DNA of 64,000 nucleotides from the NCBI GenBank assembly GCA_905116865.2, contig CAJHNH020002084.1:61906-125905 (forward strand), written 5' to 3'. Under the pieces are notes generated by a model. It did no database searches. It saw nothing but the letters and a program-made list of their open reading frames with translations, and was not told the DNA's origin. Positions 13,701-51,976 of the stretch are shown here, one piece after another. Position 1 is the stretch's first letter, and each line of letters starts with the position of its first letter. Made by a program: the position numbers and the translations under genes. Source of the stretch: Candidula unifasciata (taxonomy: Eukaryota > Mollusca > Gastropoda > Stylommatophora > Geomitridae).

Positions 13701-15213
13701 TTGCTCGTGAGTCCCAGCCATCTAGTTTAGCCCAATCCATACCGCGTGAGCGGCACAGGAATCTATGGGCAGTGGCGCTAGTCGGAAGTGCGTAATTGAC
13801 ACGCGACTGAGGCCCTGTTTTTGGCCGCCATCTTTTGTGCCTGTTATTGAAGGAAGCTGCAGGAGATGCAGGGCTCTCCTCCGAACTTCTACCCCGGCGG
13901 CCATAAAATATCCTTACGGTGCTCAGTTCTATTAAAAAGATGCCGGCTTCGTATAACGAAACAAACGCTCTAACAGGGTATCAGCAATATGTTACTTGTG
14001 GATCTGTTTCTGTGACTATGCCTCACCGCTGACCGCATCCCCCGCGCCGCTACATGTGGCGCGGATAGGGGGTAAACTAGATGGCTGGGACTGACGAGCA
14101 GCAGCTACTGCATCTCCTGCAACTTCCTCCAATTAATTTGCTCGTGAGTCCCAGGCATCTAGTTTATCCCCCATCCGCGCCGCACGTAGTGGCGCGGGGG
14201 ATACGTCGGCGGTGAGTTTAATCGAGTTTTGCGCATGCCAACAAGTATGACATCTACCGCTGCTACATCCTCAATCGGAAGAACAGTATTGCTAATCTGC
14301 GTGGGAGCGCATGGTCTACCGCCATATCGCGTTCATCGTCTGTAACGTCTCAAAATTGTCAATGGCCACTATTATCGTCTGCTAGTTTTGTCTGCAGACA
14401 CGCACGACATTGTCAACGGTCACTTTTATCGTCTGCTACTATCGTCTGCAATGTTGTATCTCTTGACACTGTCAAGTAATCTTAGTTTTGCCGTGATTTG
14501 TTCCTTGGCAGAAAGTTCGCATTTTACATATGCCTGAGCCCCGTAAGGATATTTCAGGCTGCCATAATGCGAGGGTAGAAGTTCGGAGGAGAGCCGATGC
14601 AGTAGCTACTGCTCGTGAGTCTCAGCCATCTAGTTTAGCCACAATCCACTCTGCGTGAGTGGCGTGTGGGATACTCTCGGCGGTGGCGGAAGTCGCCGGA
14701 AGTGCACAATTTAAGACGACGGAAGTGTGCAATTCACACATGACTGAGGCCCTGTTAGGGTATATTTGCTGCCTCAATAATTTAGGACCGTTAATCAGAG
14801 GATATACCAACTATTTATTTACTAACACAATTATAATTATTTGTTGTAGCAGTGTTCAGTGTTCAAATATTATTCCTCAACAGTCCCTGGTCACTCTAAC
14901 TCTGATGTAGATGTTGCAGGGCAGCTGAATTAGTATTCATCACTTGTAAAAAAAATTTAAAAAATTTAAAAATTGCATTACCACCCCTTGGGTCTCTGAT
15001 GCCAAACCCCCTGGGACTCAAAAGAGTTAAGTGAGACTAGATTTTACAGTATATCACTATCAGTACTGCTGTAATACAGAGTCAGAGGTAAAATGAACTA
15101 AATGAAGTAAATGATTATCATTATGATTAATTTAATTTATGAATCTTATTCTTACCGTTTCCTGCACCAGTGACCAAAACAACTTTTCCGTCAAATCGCA
15201 AAGGTCCAGCCAT
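1748..15213 (-). CDS. HSD17B4: HSD17B4, peroxisomal multifunctional enzyme type 2 (N-terminal dehydrogenase part; partial)
   Basis: Six coding exons on the minus strand: 15213-15156, 9420-9367, 7855-7748, 6436-6377, 5317-5249 and 1832-1748. Together they give 434 nt, about 144 residues, all joined in frame at GT/AG sites. The protein opens [18 protein letters not shown], with the Rossmann TGxxxGxG motif of short-chain dehydrogenases (TGAGNGLG, split by intron 1). Then come [14 protein letters not shown], the NNAG motif in [21 protein letters not shown], and [14 protein letters not shown]. In known family members this domain oxidises D-3-hydroxyacyl-CoA in peroxisomal beta-oxidation and is followed by hydratase and SCP2-like domains. 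The catalytic YxxxK exon and everything later lie left of the window; I saw no further exon below 1748. The start is supported by a purine-rich Kozak-like context. Introns are packed with LINE, SINE and DNA-transposon fragments. The gene is head-to-head with MLH1. Confidence 0.95.
1900..2172 (+). mobile_element. Family 1 tRNA-derived SINE, copy 1
   Basis: The head has polymerase III-like boxes: TAGTGGCTGGAC (A box) and GTGGGTTCAGGTCC (B-box region). The body follows as GGCTCCCAGGT, ACCAGGTAAAGTCCTGGGAA, GTGATGTTGACC, ATATGCCCAATACGCC and GGAAAATGGTCC. This is the full structure of the commonest SINE in the window. Confidence 0.85.
2600..3340 (+). mobile_element. RTE-like LINE fragment with long reverse-transcriptase frame
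   Basis: An open frame (2633-3286, 217 residues) covers the C-terminal third of a LINE reverse transcriptase. It has [49 protein letters not shown] and [10 protein letters not shown]. It ends in an AGAAGAAGA-type tail near 3328, as other copies of this family do. Not a host gene. Confidence 0.85.
3520..4809 (-). mobile_element. Tigger/pogo-type DNA transposon, internally deleted copy A
   Basis: TA target duplications flank inverted ends that read CAGTGGAACCTTGCTTAACG on the left and the complement of ...AAGTGAGGTTCTACTG on the right. The 1290-bp body has broken minus-strand reading frames. They match only the C-terminal part of a pogo/Tigger transposase: [18 protein letters not shown], and further on [17 protein letters not shown]. 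The N-terminal DNA-binding half is missing, so the copy is non-autonomous. It lies in an HSD17B4 intron. Confidence 0.9.
4815..5248. other. HSD17B4 intron sequence with no recognised feature
   Basis: AT-rich intronic sequence between the Tigger copy and the next HSD17B4 exon. No coding similarity, repeat family or tandem array seen. Confidence 0.5.
5490..6247 (+). mobile_element. I-like LINE 3' end with RNase H domain, copy 1
   Basis: The frame 5768-6118 reads IVTDSERM, then [21 protein letters not shown]. This is the C-terminal part of a LINE-encoded RNase H (the PGHAGVxGNExAD motif). [18 protein letters not shown], a C-terminal zinc-knuckle-like piece, follows in another frame. An 18-base G run (6230-6247) ends the copy. 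Related copies lie at 18725-19290 and, reversed, at 41030-41470. Confidence 0.8.
6437..7747. other. HSD17B4 intron with no clear feature
   Basis: AT-rich. A short stretch near 6835-6870 (GTGCTATGGAGTTCATGCAC) resembles the end of another repeat family seen at 8840 and 28480. Otherwise nothing recognisable. Confidence 0.45.
7856..8735. other. HSD17B4 intron with no recognised feature
   Basis: A C-rich CCCACCCCC patch near 7963-7985 and otherwise ordinary intronic sequence. No coding or repeat signal that I recognise. Confidence 0.45.
8740..8965 (+). repeat. SINE-like repeat family 6, copy 1
   Basis: Contains GGTTGTGGGTTCAATTTTGG (B-box-like), then an ACTATGGAGTTTGTGCAGTG block and GACACATGAGATTAAA. 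The second half recurs at 32060-32250 and partly at 63525-63650. Confidence 0.55.
9005..9240 (+). repeat. tRNA-like SINE family 4, diverged copy
   Basis: Shares CTTGTGCTGGCTTTGACGGT and GGTTGGTTCTACAATG with the better copies at 46568-46805 and 61815-62050. Diverged head. Confidence 0.55.
9535..9640 (+). repeat. Interspersed repeat family 2, truncated copy 3
   Basis: Only the first 100 bases of the family are present: CACCAGCTGTAAACTCTGG to CAACTTGAGTTTTG. Lies just upstream, on the plus strand, of a HSD17B4 exon (9367-9420). Confidence 0.7.
9826..10100 (+). mobile_element. Family 1 tRNA-derived SINE, copy 2
   Basis: Head GGTGTGGTGGCTAGATACTT, then an A run after GACTTT. The body contains GTGATGCTGGCC, ATATAGGTCTAATCCTATAG and GAAGGCATGGAAAAG. 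Nearly full length. Confidence 0.85.
10310..10975 (+). mobile_element. RTE-like LINE 3' fragment
   Basis: Reading frames give LYQCQ-type [40 protein letters not shown] and a GRPRKRW-type end, then a GAAGAAGAAGAAGAAG tail (10958-10975). Closely similar to the fragment at 42385-43190. Confidence 0.85.
11200..11425 (+). mobile_element. Short LINE 3' remnant
   Basis: The frame 11227-11424 reads [19 protein letters not shown] and WTDDIEELL, resembling the basic C-terminal end of a LINE ORF. Short and isolated. Confidence 0.5.
11430..12810. other. HSD17B4 intron with no recognised feature
   Basis: AT-rich. A GC-richer block at about 12140-12480 may be an old element, but I could not place it. No coding frame of interest. 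Confidence 0.4.
12814..15030. mobile_element. Candidate TTAA-type DNA element hosting the foldback palindrome
   Basis: The left end (TCAA then CTCTTTGAATCCCAAGG) is an imperfect inverted match to the right end (complement of CCCTGGGACTCAAAAGAG then TTAA). This suggests a piggyBac-like element of about 2.2 kb with one mutated target site. A short frame near 13031-13219 ([14 protein letters not shown]...) continues in phase past its stop as an acidic stretch; I do not recognise it. The foldback element at about 13541-14785 is nested inside. The assignment rests on the ends only. Confidence 0.45.
13541..14785. repeat. Nested foldback / palindromic element
   Basis: A set of stacked inverted repeats. 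The outer arms begin CCCTAACAG (13566) and end CTGTTAGGG (14760), each followed inward by a CCTCAGTCA-type block. A first hairpin spans about 13541-13857. A middle pair carries CTCTCCTCCGAACTTCTACC at about 13873 and its complement at about 14570-14594. A third hairpin spans about 14034-14205 with GC-rich arms. The 28-bp block around AGATGGCTGGGACT occurs five times: plus at 13649 and 14073, reversed at 13703, 14140 and 14611. There is no coding potential. It resembles foldback-class non-autonomous DNA elements. Confidence 0.75.
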
Positions 15214-16104
15214 TGTTTTTCTCTTTAAAAACAAAGCAACTGTAGTGTAGTGTTGAAGGTTTAAGCAGTTACGTTATGAGATGCACTTTGTACTTAGGAA
15301 AGATAACAAACAAAACGCTTGACTAGAGATGTTTTTCCTCGCCCGGTCTCGGACGATCAAATCAGGGGAGATCAGTCCAAGAGACGGTGGTACTTCTGAC
15401 TGCTGAGTGACTGCAGACTTGTCGCGCTAAAAAGTGAATTGATAAACGAGAGGCGCAACAGGACGCTAGTAACTACAGTACTACACAGCGTAAGCAAAAC
15501 TAATCGATTTACGATTGCTTAAAGTGTTAGTTCATCATCATCATGTTGAGCCATTATATGTCATATAGGGCCCTCAGTTTCCACCTCCATTCTATCACTA
15601 TTCTGAGTTTGTTTCTAGTCTAGAATTTGCAATCCCCAATCAATAACCTGCAGCTTTGCCACTCTAACTGATCTCACCAACTTTTAAAGATGATGATAAT
15701 AACCCTAAAAACCAAAGTTATTTTAGTTTTTACGGTTTCCCATGGGCATCGTTGTTTCCTTAATTCGTTTCCTATTTCTCATCCGAATGATGATGGCACC
15801 GGGTGTTAGTCGCCCATAGTGCGGTCCTAGTGGGATTTATTGAACGTCACTCACCCAGTGTGAGTGTGTTTTGGTAATTCTCTGCTCGCCTCTTTTCAGA
15901 CCTTACCCAATATTCCAGTAAAGTGCTATCTTACTTTTCTCTATTAAAGGGATATTAGTAAAGTTGTAATTATTGAGTTTTTGTTTGTAAACCCATTACA
16001 TCTGGACAGAGATGAAAATGTCACTTGTCAGCACTCGTCCAAATATTCCCTTACCTCACCCCGGGTCACACCTGGGTCTCACATGAGAGCCTGATGTTGT
16101 AACC

Positions 16105-16480
16105 GCCAGCCACTGCAACAAATGGTAATTACGATAGATGCATTAAAATATTGTAGAGTGGCTGTAAATTTAAAAATATAAATCATATAGTAGTAGCTTA
16201 TTAGGCATTTGAACTTTAAAAGTACTAGGCAAATGTGGTCACGCTTGGTGAAAATGACAATAAGATAAGGGTTTGGGAGTGACCACATAAAAATGTCTTA
16301 AACTGACATTCCTCAACAACTGGTCATTATGACAGATGCATAAAGAAAAATGCAACAGTTGTTGTAAATTTGAAATATAAATCATAAAGCAGCAATAGTT
16401 TAGTAGGCATGTAAACTTAATTACCAAAGTTTAGTAGGCGATGTGGCCACGCTTAATGAAATTCACGGTTTGGGATTGGT
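16105..16480 (+). repeat. Divergent tandem duplication of about 190 bp
   Basis: Two successive blocks share GATGCAT, TGTAAATTT, ATATAAATCATA, TAGTAGGCAT or TATTAGGCAT, a GTGG(T/C)CACGCTT block and a GGTTTGGGA block in the same order, with substitutions and small gaps. Lies in the HSD17B4-MLH1 intergenic region. Confidence 0.65.
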
Positions 16481-16489
16481 GGTGATCAG

Positions 16490-16775
16490 GTAAACTATTT
16501 TGGTGTTATCTTCCTTGAAACTACATATCTGTAAGTGTTCGAGACAATACATTTGTCTGTCTCCCAAATTGTTGAACATTGGTCTTAGTATTATGGGAGG
16601 TGTCTCAAATGCACTTAGAGGCAATGGCTTATAAAGAATCGGCAGCGGTGGAGACAAAGATGAAGTAGAAGATGGGATATTAAATGTATGATTTTAGTTA
16701 AACCTCTATTTCCACTAGGGCAGCGGTTGAAACCAAGATGAGGCGAAGGATGGGAGAATAAGACTTTCTTTTACT
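16490..16775 (-). repeat. SINE-like family 5, reversed copy near the MLH1 start
   Basis: Reverse-complement match to 37090-37445. The copies share a duplicated internal block around the complement of CCACCGCTGCC, an ACATTTGTCTGTCTC-type stretch and the AAACTACATATCT end. Lies about 130 bases upstream of the MLH1 ATG. Confidence 0.65.
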
Positions 16776-16902
16776 ATCCTGGGGGAAGCTGGGCAGTTAA
16801 ATCTAGTATTTTTATATAAATCTTTTGTTGGTTTCAGAAGCTACATTGACTCTTGGGAAACTCAAAGAGTTTAGATGTGAGGTGCTGAATTCATCATTCG
16901 CC

Positions 16903-47030
<30,128 letters not shown>

Positions 47031-47127
47031 ATCTTATGTTCTTTAGAATCTCCAACTACATGGTTAATTTTGTGGTTGTACTGTGTCATGTTACTTAAAA
47101 AAAAAAAAAAATAGCAGTTCTTTGCTA

Positions 47128-47133
47128 AATAAA
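47128..47133 (+). other. MLH1 polyadenylation signal
   Basis: Canonical AATAAA 98 bases after the MLH1 stop, in a short AT-rich 3'UTR. The same signal in the same context survives in the duplicated copy at 48024-48029, which supports it as part of the ancestral MLH1 3' end. Confidence 0.65.
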
Positions 47134-47822
47134 TGTATATTGTTAAAAGACTTCTGAATTGTTGAAACATTTGTTGTTTGAAAAAAAAAAAGTGCTTTAT
47201 TAATATCCTACCCCAAGGAGGGGAAATTAAAAATTATATCCTTTATCATTTTTAGGACGTAATTGTTTGTTATTTGAAGCCCCACTCTTGCTTTTGCCAG
47301 GGGCCGCAATATAGGCAGGCCATAAATATGGCCAATTGTCTGAACGCGGTTTCTGGGACCTCTCCACGGTGATCCTTATCCGCATGGTGGCACTTTGTGT
47401 CATCGGGTGTTTATCACTTGTGTGATGTCCTGGTGGGATAGAAATTCATTCAGAGGGGAAATCCACAGGTCACAGGACAGTCTAATATTTCAGGGGGCGG
47501 TAGATAGGCTGCATGCAGGCCTGGGACCTAGGCTGCACTCTCTCGTGGGAGTAGTAGGTGGGTTGGGGTTAAGGCTAGTTCTACATATTTTGGGGTCGTT
47601 AAAAGCATCAGAAAGCCAGGAAACCTAGTCTTACCACCCTCTAAAATGTTGGACTGTTATGTGACGTCATCTGGGGGTAGGGTATTAAAAAAGCACCTCA
47701 AAAATATAGAAATGAATAAATGCATAGGAAGGTTTCTAGAAAACTGTCACATTAGCTCAAGACAGAAATGAACATGTATCATGAGGCTGTTTTGCAGGGC
47801 TGTGTATATAAACGGTATTTTT
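47134..47822. other. Intergenic spacer with no recognised feature
   Basis: No coding similarity, tandem array or known repeat head is visible in these roughly 690 bases between the MLH1 poly(A) signal and its duplicated 3' end. It is somewhat GC-richer than its surroundings (about 47280-47640) and could be an unrecognised repeat. Confidence 0.4.
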
Positions 47823-49175
47823 CAAATAAAGCTATTAGGCAAACCCTTCTGTCACCAACATACACAGAAAATGATCGCAGCATCATGCTGCTTGCCAGAT
47901 TTATTTATTTATACAAGGTTTTTGAATGCTGCTGAATCTTTCTTCCTCAGAAACTCTAATTACAAAGTTAATTATCTGCTTGTACTTTAGCAGCTACATA
48001 AAAATTATAGCAGCCATCTGCTAAATAAATGTACAGTAGAACCTCTCTTAACGAGCACCTCTCTAATGAGTAATTCGCATAACGAGGAAAACAAATTGAT
48101 AAAAAAAATGACTTGCTTAACGAGCGATGTTTCGCATAACGAGTGGCAAGGAGAGGGGAAGTCCCGGATTGTGCGCATGTTACTTCAGTCTGTGTTTAGC
48201 ACTCGTTTCAGAAGCATCGTAGTGTCGCTTGTGATCACTCATTTTCTCAAACTTGTGTTATATTGTGATATATGTACATAAATCCTCCAGGCCTACAAGA
48301 TGACCTCCCTGATGAATTTAAGTTCATCAAGATCCAGTTTCTGCCTCCCAACACCACTCCGTTACTCCAGCCCATGGACCAGCAAGCTATTTCTAACTTA
48401 AAGCTCTACACTAAAGCACTCCTTGAGCATTGTTTTCAGATCAGGGACCAACGTCACTCTCAAAGAGTTCTGGAAAAACTACTTCCACATCGTTCCCTCC
48501 TTCTAGATGATCGACAAAGCAGGGGAAGGGGTTACCTAGAGAGCGTTGTCGATTTGTTACTTTGAGGGGTTCGAGACAGTACCTGTGGAACCTGTAGTCA
48601 ACGTTATTGTGTCTTTGGTCACTATCATGGGATTGTAGGTGGATAAAAGTGATATCGAAGAGCTTGTGGAAGAGGAGGAGGTAACAGAAAAGCAACAATC
48701 TTCTGGCAAAATAACAGAAATGATGAAAGCATGGCAAACTGTTGCATCTTACATTGAGAAGCATCACCTTAATAAGGAAGTGGCTATGTGGGTTGCAAAA
48801 ACAAATGTCTCTGGACATCTTTCTAGTAAAAAAAATAATTAGCTAAGTATTATAATTCTTTCGACTTTTTTTTTTTCTGCTAATCGAATTCACATTCCAG
48901 GTGGGTTCGTTTCGCTTTTGAAGAAAAGATGAAGATGATTCACTCTCCTTAACAATATGTATTTGATTTTCTTTGAATAAATGTTATACATAACATTTGT
49001 GAGTATTTTTTTTTTGACATGGAACGCATTATCGTATTTTACATTAATTTATATGAGAAAAATTGTTTTGCATAAAGAGGGTTTCGCTTAAAGAGTATGA
49101 TTCTGGAACGAATTATGCTCGTTAAGTGAGGTTCCACTGTATTATTAAAATGCTTCTGAACTGTTGTTGAAATTG
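47823..49175 (+). pseudogene. Duplicated last exon and 3'UTR of MLH1, split by a Tigger element
   Basis: From about 47823 the sequence repeats the 3' half of MLH1 exon 19 (TYTENDRSI, then LYKVFE and Cys-Cys-stop), the 3'UTR and the AATAAA (48024-48029). It covers about 210 bases with substitutions and a small replacement: the parental Ser-Leu-Pro-Asp became Arg-Phe-Ile-Tyr. Homology to the parental sequence just past the poly(A) signal stops at a TA and resumes at about 49140 (AATGCTTCTGAACTGTTG against AAGACTTCTGAATTGTTG). So the 1106-bp Tigger copy inserted into the duplicate. There is no acceptor in a phase that would let MLH1 exon 18 (phase 0) join it in frame. I read it as a tandem-duplication relic. 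Confidence 0.85.
48034..49139 (+). mobile_element. Tigger/pogo-type DNA transposon, internally deleted copy B
   Basis: A 1106-bp element flanked by TA. Its ends (CAGTAGAACCTCTCTTAACG / ...AAGTGAGGTTCCACTG) match the copy at 3520-4809. It keeps the same C-terminal transposase pieces on the plus strand ([17 protein letters not shown] at about 48340; [15 protein letters not shown] at about 48733) and lacks the N-terminal half at the same point. It sits inside the duplicated MLH1 3'UTR. Confidence 0.9.
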
Positions 49176-49488
49176 TGGAGACAATTTTTCAAATAACAAA
49201 GATATAAATTATTTAATGCACAGAGTTATTCTGAGTTTTGTATATTAACTCTTGCACTTCAGATACATATTACTTTAACTTAGTCTATCTAGGCAGTTTT
49301 TTTCAACCAATAAATTTTGGATGAAATGGAGTTCCAATAATAACCAAGTCCGTCAAACAGAATTAAAATAACGAGACAACTTTCAGACTATTAATAATCA
49401 ACTACAATTTCTGAGTAATCTACAAATGTAGTAAATATAACTTATTTAGTGTACAGCCAAATAATATGCTCAATATGTATATAATCTA

Positions 49489-50275
49489 TTAGTTAGTTAG
49501 TCTTTCCACTTGTGTCGAGTGCGGCACATAGGTCATGACTCTCCATGCATGGCGGTTCATTGCAATCTGTTGTAGGTCTTGGATGTTTGAGTGGCCCATG
49601 AGTGAGCCTTCCCTGATGATAGTATGTAGGGTTTCCCTTGGTCTTCCACGAGATCTTTTCCCCTGTGGTGTCCAAATGAGGGCTTGGTAAGGAAGTCTTG
49701 ATTTATCCATTCTAAGGGCGTGGCCGACATAGTTCCAGCGGCGTTTTCGTATAAAATTAGACACATACTCTTGCCTGGATTCTTGCCTTATTTGTGTATT
49801 GGTTCGGAAATCTGACCATTTGAAATTTAGTATTCTTCTAAGGCATTTATTTTCAAAACTGTCTAATTTTGTGTCTAGAGTTTTCGTTGATTTCCAGCTT
49901 TCGCATCCATAGGTTAGTACTGGAATCACACAAGAATTGAAGATCTGGAGTTTTGTGTGTTTGCTAAGTATCTTTGATTTCCAGATGTTGGACAGTTTAT
50001 TGAAGGCACTAGATGCCAGTGCTATTCTAAATGGTATTTCTGGTGCGGTATCTCCTGTAGATGACATCTTGCTCCCTAGATAAGTGAAACTGTTGACTTT
50101 TTCAAGGCTGTTGTTGTTCAGCGTGATATCAACTGAACTGTTTGTAAGGTCTAGAATTTGTGTTTTTGTGGTGTTAATTTGGGGTCCAATTTGTTCTGAG
50201 AAATTCTGGAGTTGATTTATTTTTTCTTGGGCGTCTGTGTGTTCTGAACTCAGGAGTGCTATGTCGTCATATAAT
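49489..50275 (-). mobile_element. LINE reverse-transcriptase C-terminal fragment, reversed
   Basis: An open minus-strand frame starts at a DDIALLSSEH box and runs through LEKVNSFTYLGSKMSSTGD, VLTYGCESWK and RRWNYVGHALRMDKSRLPY. It ends RPRETLHT...HSTQVERLTN. The (AGTTAGTTAG)-like start on the plus strand (49492) is its 3' tail. Confidence 0.9.
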
Positions 50276-50439
50276 CTATACTAATATAATATAATGAAGA
50301 AAAAAACGTGTTTTCTGCTTTAAAAAAAATTTTAATCAAGCCTTCTTACACATCATTGAAAGCAAAATATGGAAGGTCCAACAATGTAAGTGCAATCTCA
50401 ACCCATCAAAATTAAGTAGGAAACAGTACTAACAAATGA

Positions 50440-50592
50440 ATGAACTATTTTTAAAGGGTTACAAATTGGGCACACGGGCCCAGCTTACATTCAGCCCTTA
50501 CAAACATTCTTCTGTTATACTGCAATTGTGTTTAATTTGTAAAGCAATTTTTGATTACACAGCAATATTAAATAATATGAATCTAAGTAAGA
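50440..50592 (+). repeat. Interspersed repeat family 3, copy 2
   Basis: AAGGGTTACAAATTGGGCAC, GGGCCCAGCTTACATTCAGC and ATACTGCAATTGTGTTTAAT align with the copies at 32660 and 55085. Confidence 0.75.
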
Positions 50593-50599
50593 TGGACAG

Positions 50600-51976
50600 A
50601 CTGATTGAATGATACATAAATAGAAATGTATTCTTATCCTTATTATATTATGTTAGCAAATTAAAGCATTGCATGACAATGTAACTGAGACACTGGTACA
50701 TTTGCAGTGTGGCCGTATACATTCTGCAAATTTGTATGATCTCAAACGACTTGCCTTTGAATATTACTGCATGACTTCTATCCACAGAATAATTTTCATG
50801 TTGTAACTGAAAAACTGTTTTAATCGACCAACCAATCAGCAGCCAGGGAAGGTTGACTGCAGTGAATCACCAACACACACTGTCTCTTGCCTTGGTTCTA
50901 CACTCTTTCAGACTGCTGTTCACTCTCTTGCTGTATAGTTCTATAACCCAACTACTAAGTGCATGGTGTGACACTGTGAGCTGCATATTTAATTTAAAAT
51001 GCTTTTAGACTGCCCAACACGGTTTGTGTTGTGAACTGCTGATTCCTTCTGTGTGGTTTTCATTGGCAGAGGAAAGGAGCAACTATAGGGCAATCCGTTT
51101 GATGTGCTTTTGTAACTACAATTACCTGATTATCTATTTGTTATCTTCCCACTTGTATCACTGTCTACATCTTGTGTGCCTGTCTCTAAATTTTCTTCAA
51201 AGTTTGGTGTTTACAAGATTGTTATCCTTTATTAGGTGGTGATAAAACCGCTCATTAGGTTTTGTATATCCGCTATCATAAATCACCAAGTTCCTCTACC
51301 ATGATGCCATTAGTCCCAGCCAAAACTAATGAAAGAATGTATAAACAGCTTTCAGAACTTATATCTGTGTACAGACCAATCACACATCTAAGAACTGCAG
51401 ATTTCACAACACATTTAAAGTTATTATCTCATTAAGCAATAGTATCATTAAAAAAATTTTTTTTAAAAACCTATACGATCTAATATTAAGGTTGGCACAA
51501 TGTATTAGTGGAACTTTCTCCACAATATCTACTATTTTTAAATAACTGTGAAACTTGAGATCAATAAAAGTAGCACAATAAAACTGAACATCTAACATCA
51601 CAGCTTTGAAAACATCATGGAAAATTAACATAACTGGTAAAAAAAAAAGAATCCCACCCCCACCCCAAAGAATAGGCTTATTTAGAATACAGTGCAGATC
51701 TAATAAGGAGAACTCCCTGGGGACCCAAGAAATGGCTCTTGTTATCAGAAATCACGCCTATCCAGATAAGTATTAGAGCAAGAAAACTTGTTGGGGATAA
51801 ACAAATTGTTCTTCACATCTGAGATCCCCTTAAGTGGTCTGCACTATATGTGTGGGTTTTAAAAAAACATTCCTGTGAGACTGGAGTACTGTTGGAAATG
51901 TTACAAAAGTAGAGATACTAGTTCTCAAGAAAGCGTTGATAAAGATAATATGAACTTCAATGAAACATTCATTTAA
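50600..51976. other. HAGH 3' flank and probable 3'UTR, no other feature
   Basis: The region downstream of the HAGH stop. The nearest convincing minus-strand AATAAA is at 51233-51228. No repeat family recognised in most of it. Confidence 0.4.

Larger units (their letters stand above)
15214..16902. promoter_or_regulatory. Head-to-head intergenic region between HSD17B4 and MLH1 (probable bidirectional promoter)
   Basis: About 1.7 kb separate the two start codons, so both promoters must lie here unless 5'UTR introns extend further. A good acceptor (polypyrimidine then AG at 16836-16837) lies 65 nt before the MLH1 ATG, suggesting a non-coding first exon upstream. No clear TATA box or CpG-dense core stands out. 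Part of the space is repeats: a divergent tandem duplication (about 16105-16480) and a SINE-like copy (about 16490-16770). The HSD17B4-proximal 600 bases look unique. The promoter role is inferred from position only. Confidence 0.4.

Noticed and set aside
16825..16902. Upstream extension of the MLH1 frame from a TTG codon
   Set aside because: There is no ATG there and the stretch spans a probable splice acceptor; the ATG at 16903 gives the usual MLH1 N-terminus.
47826..47935. Duplicated MLH1 exon as a working alternative last exon
   Set aside because: It lacks the first part of exon 19, has no acceptor in the right phase for the phase-0 donor of exon 18, and its 3'UTR is interrupted by a transposon.
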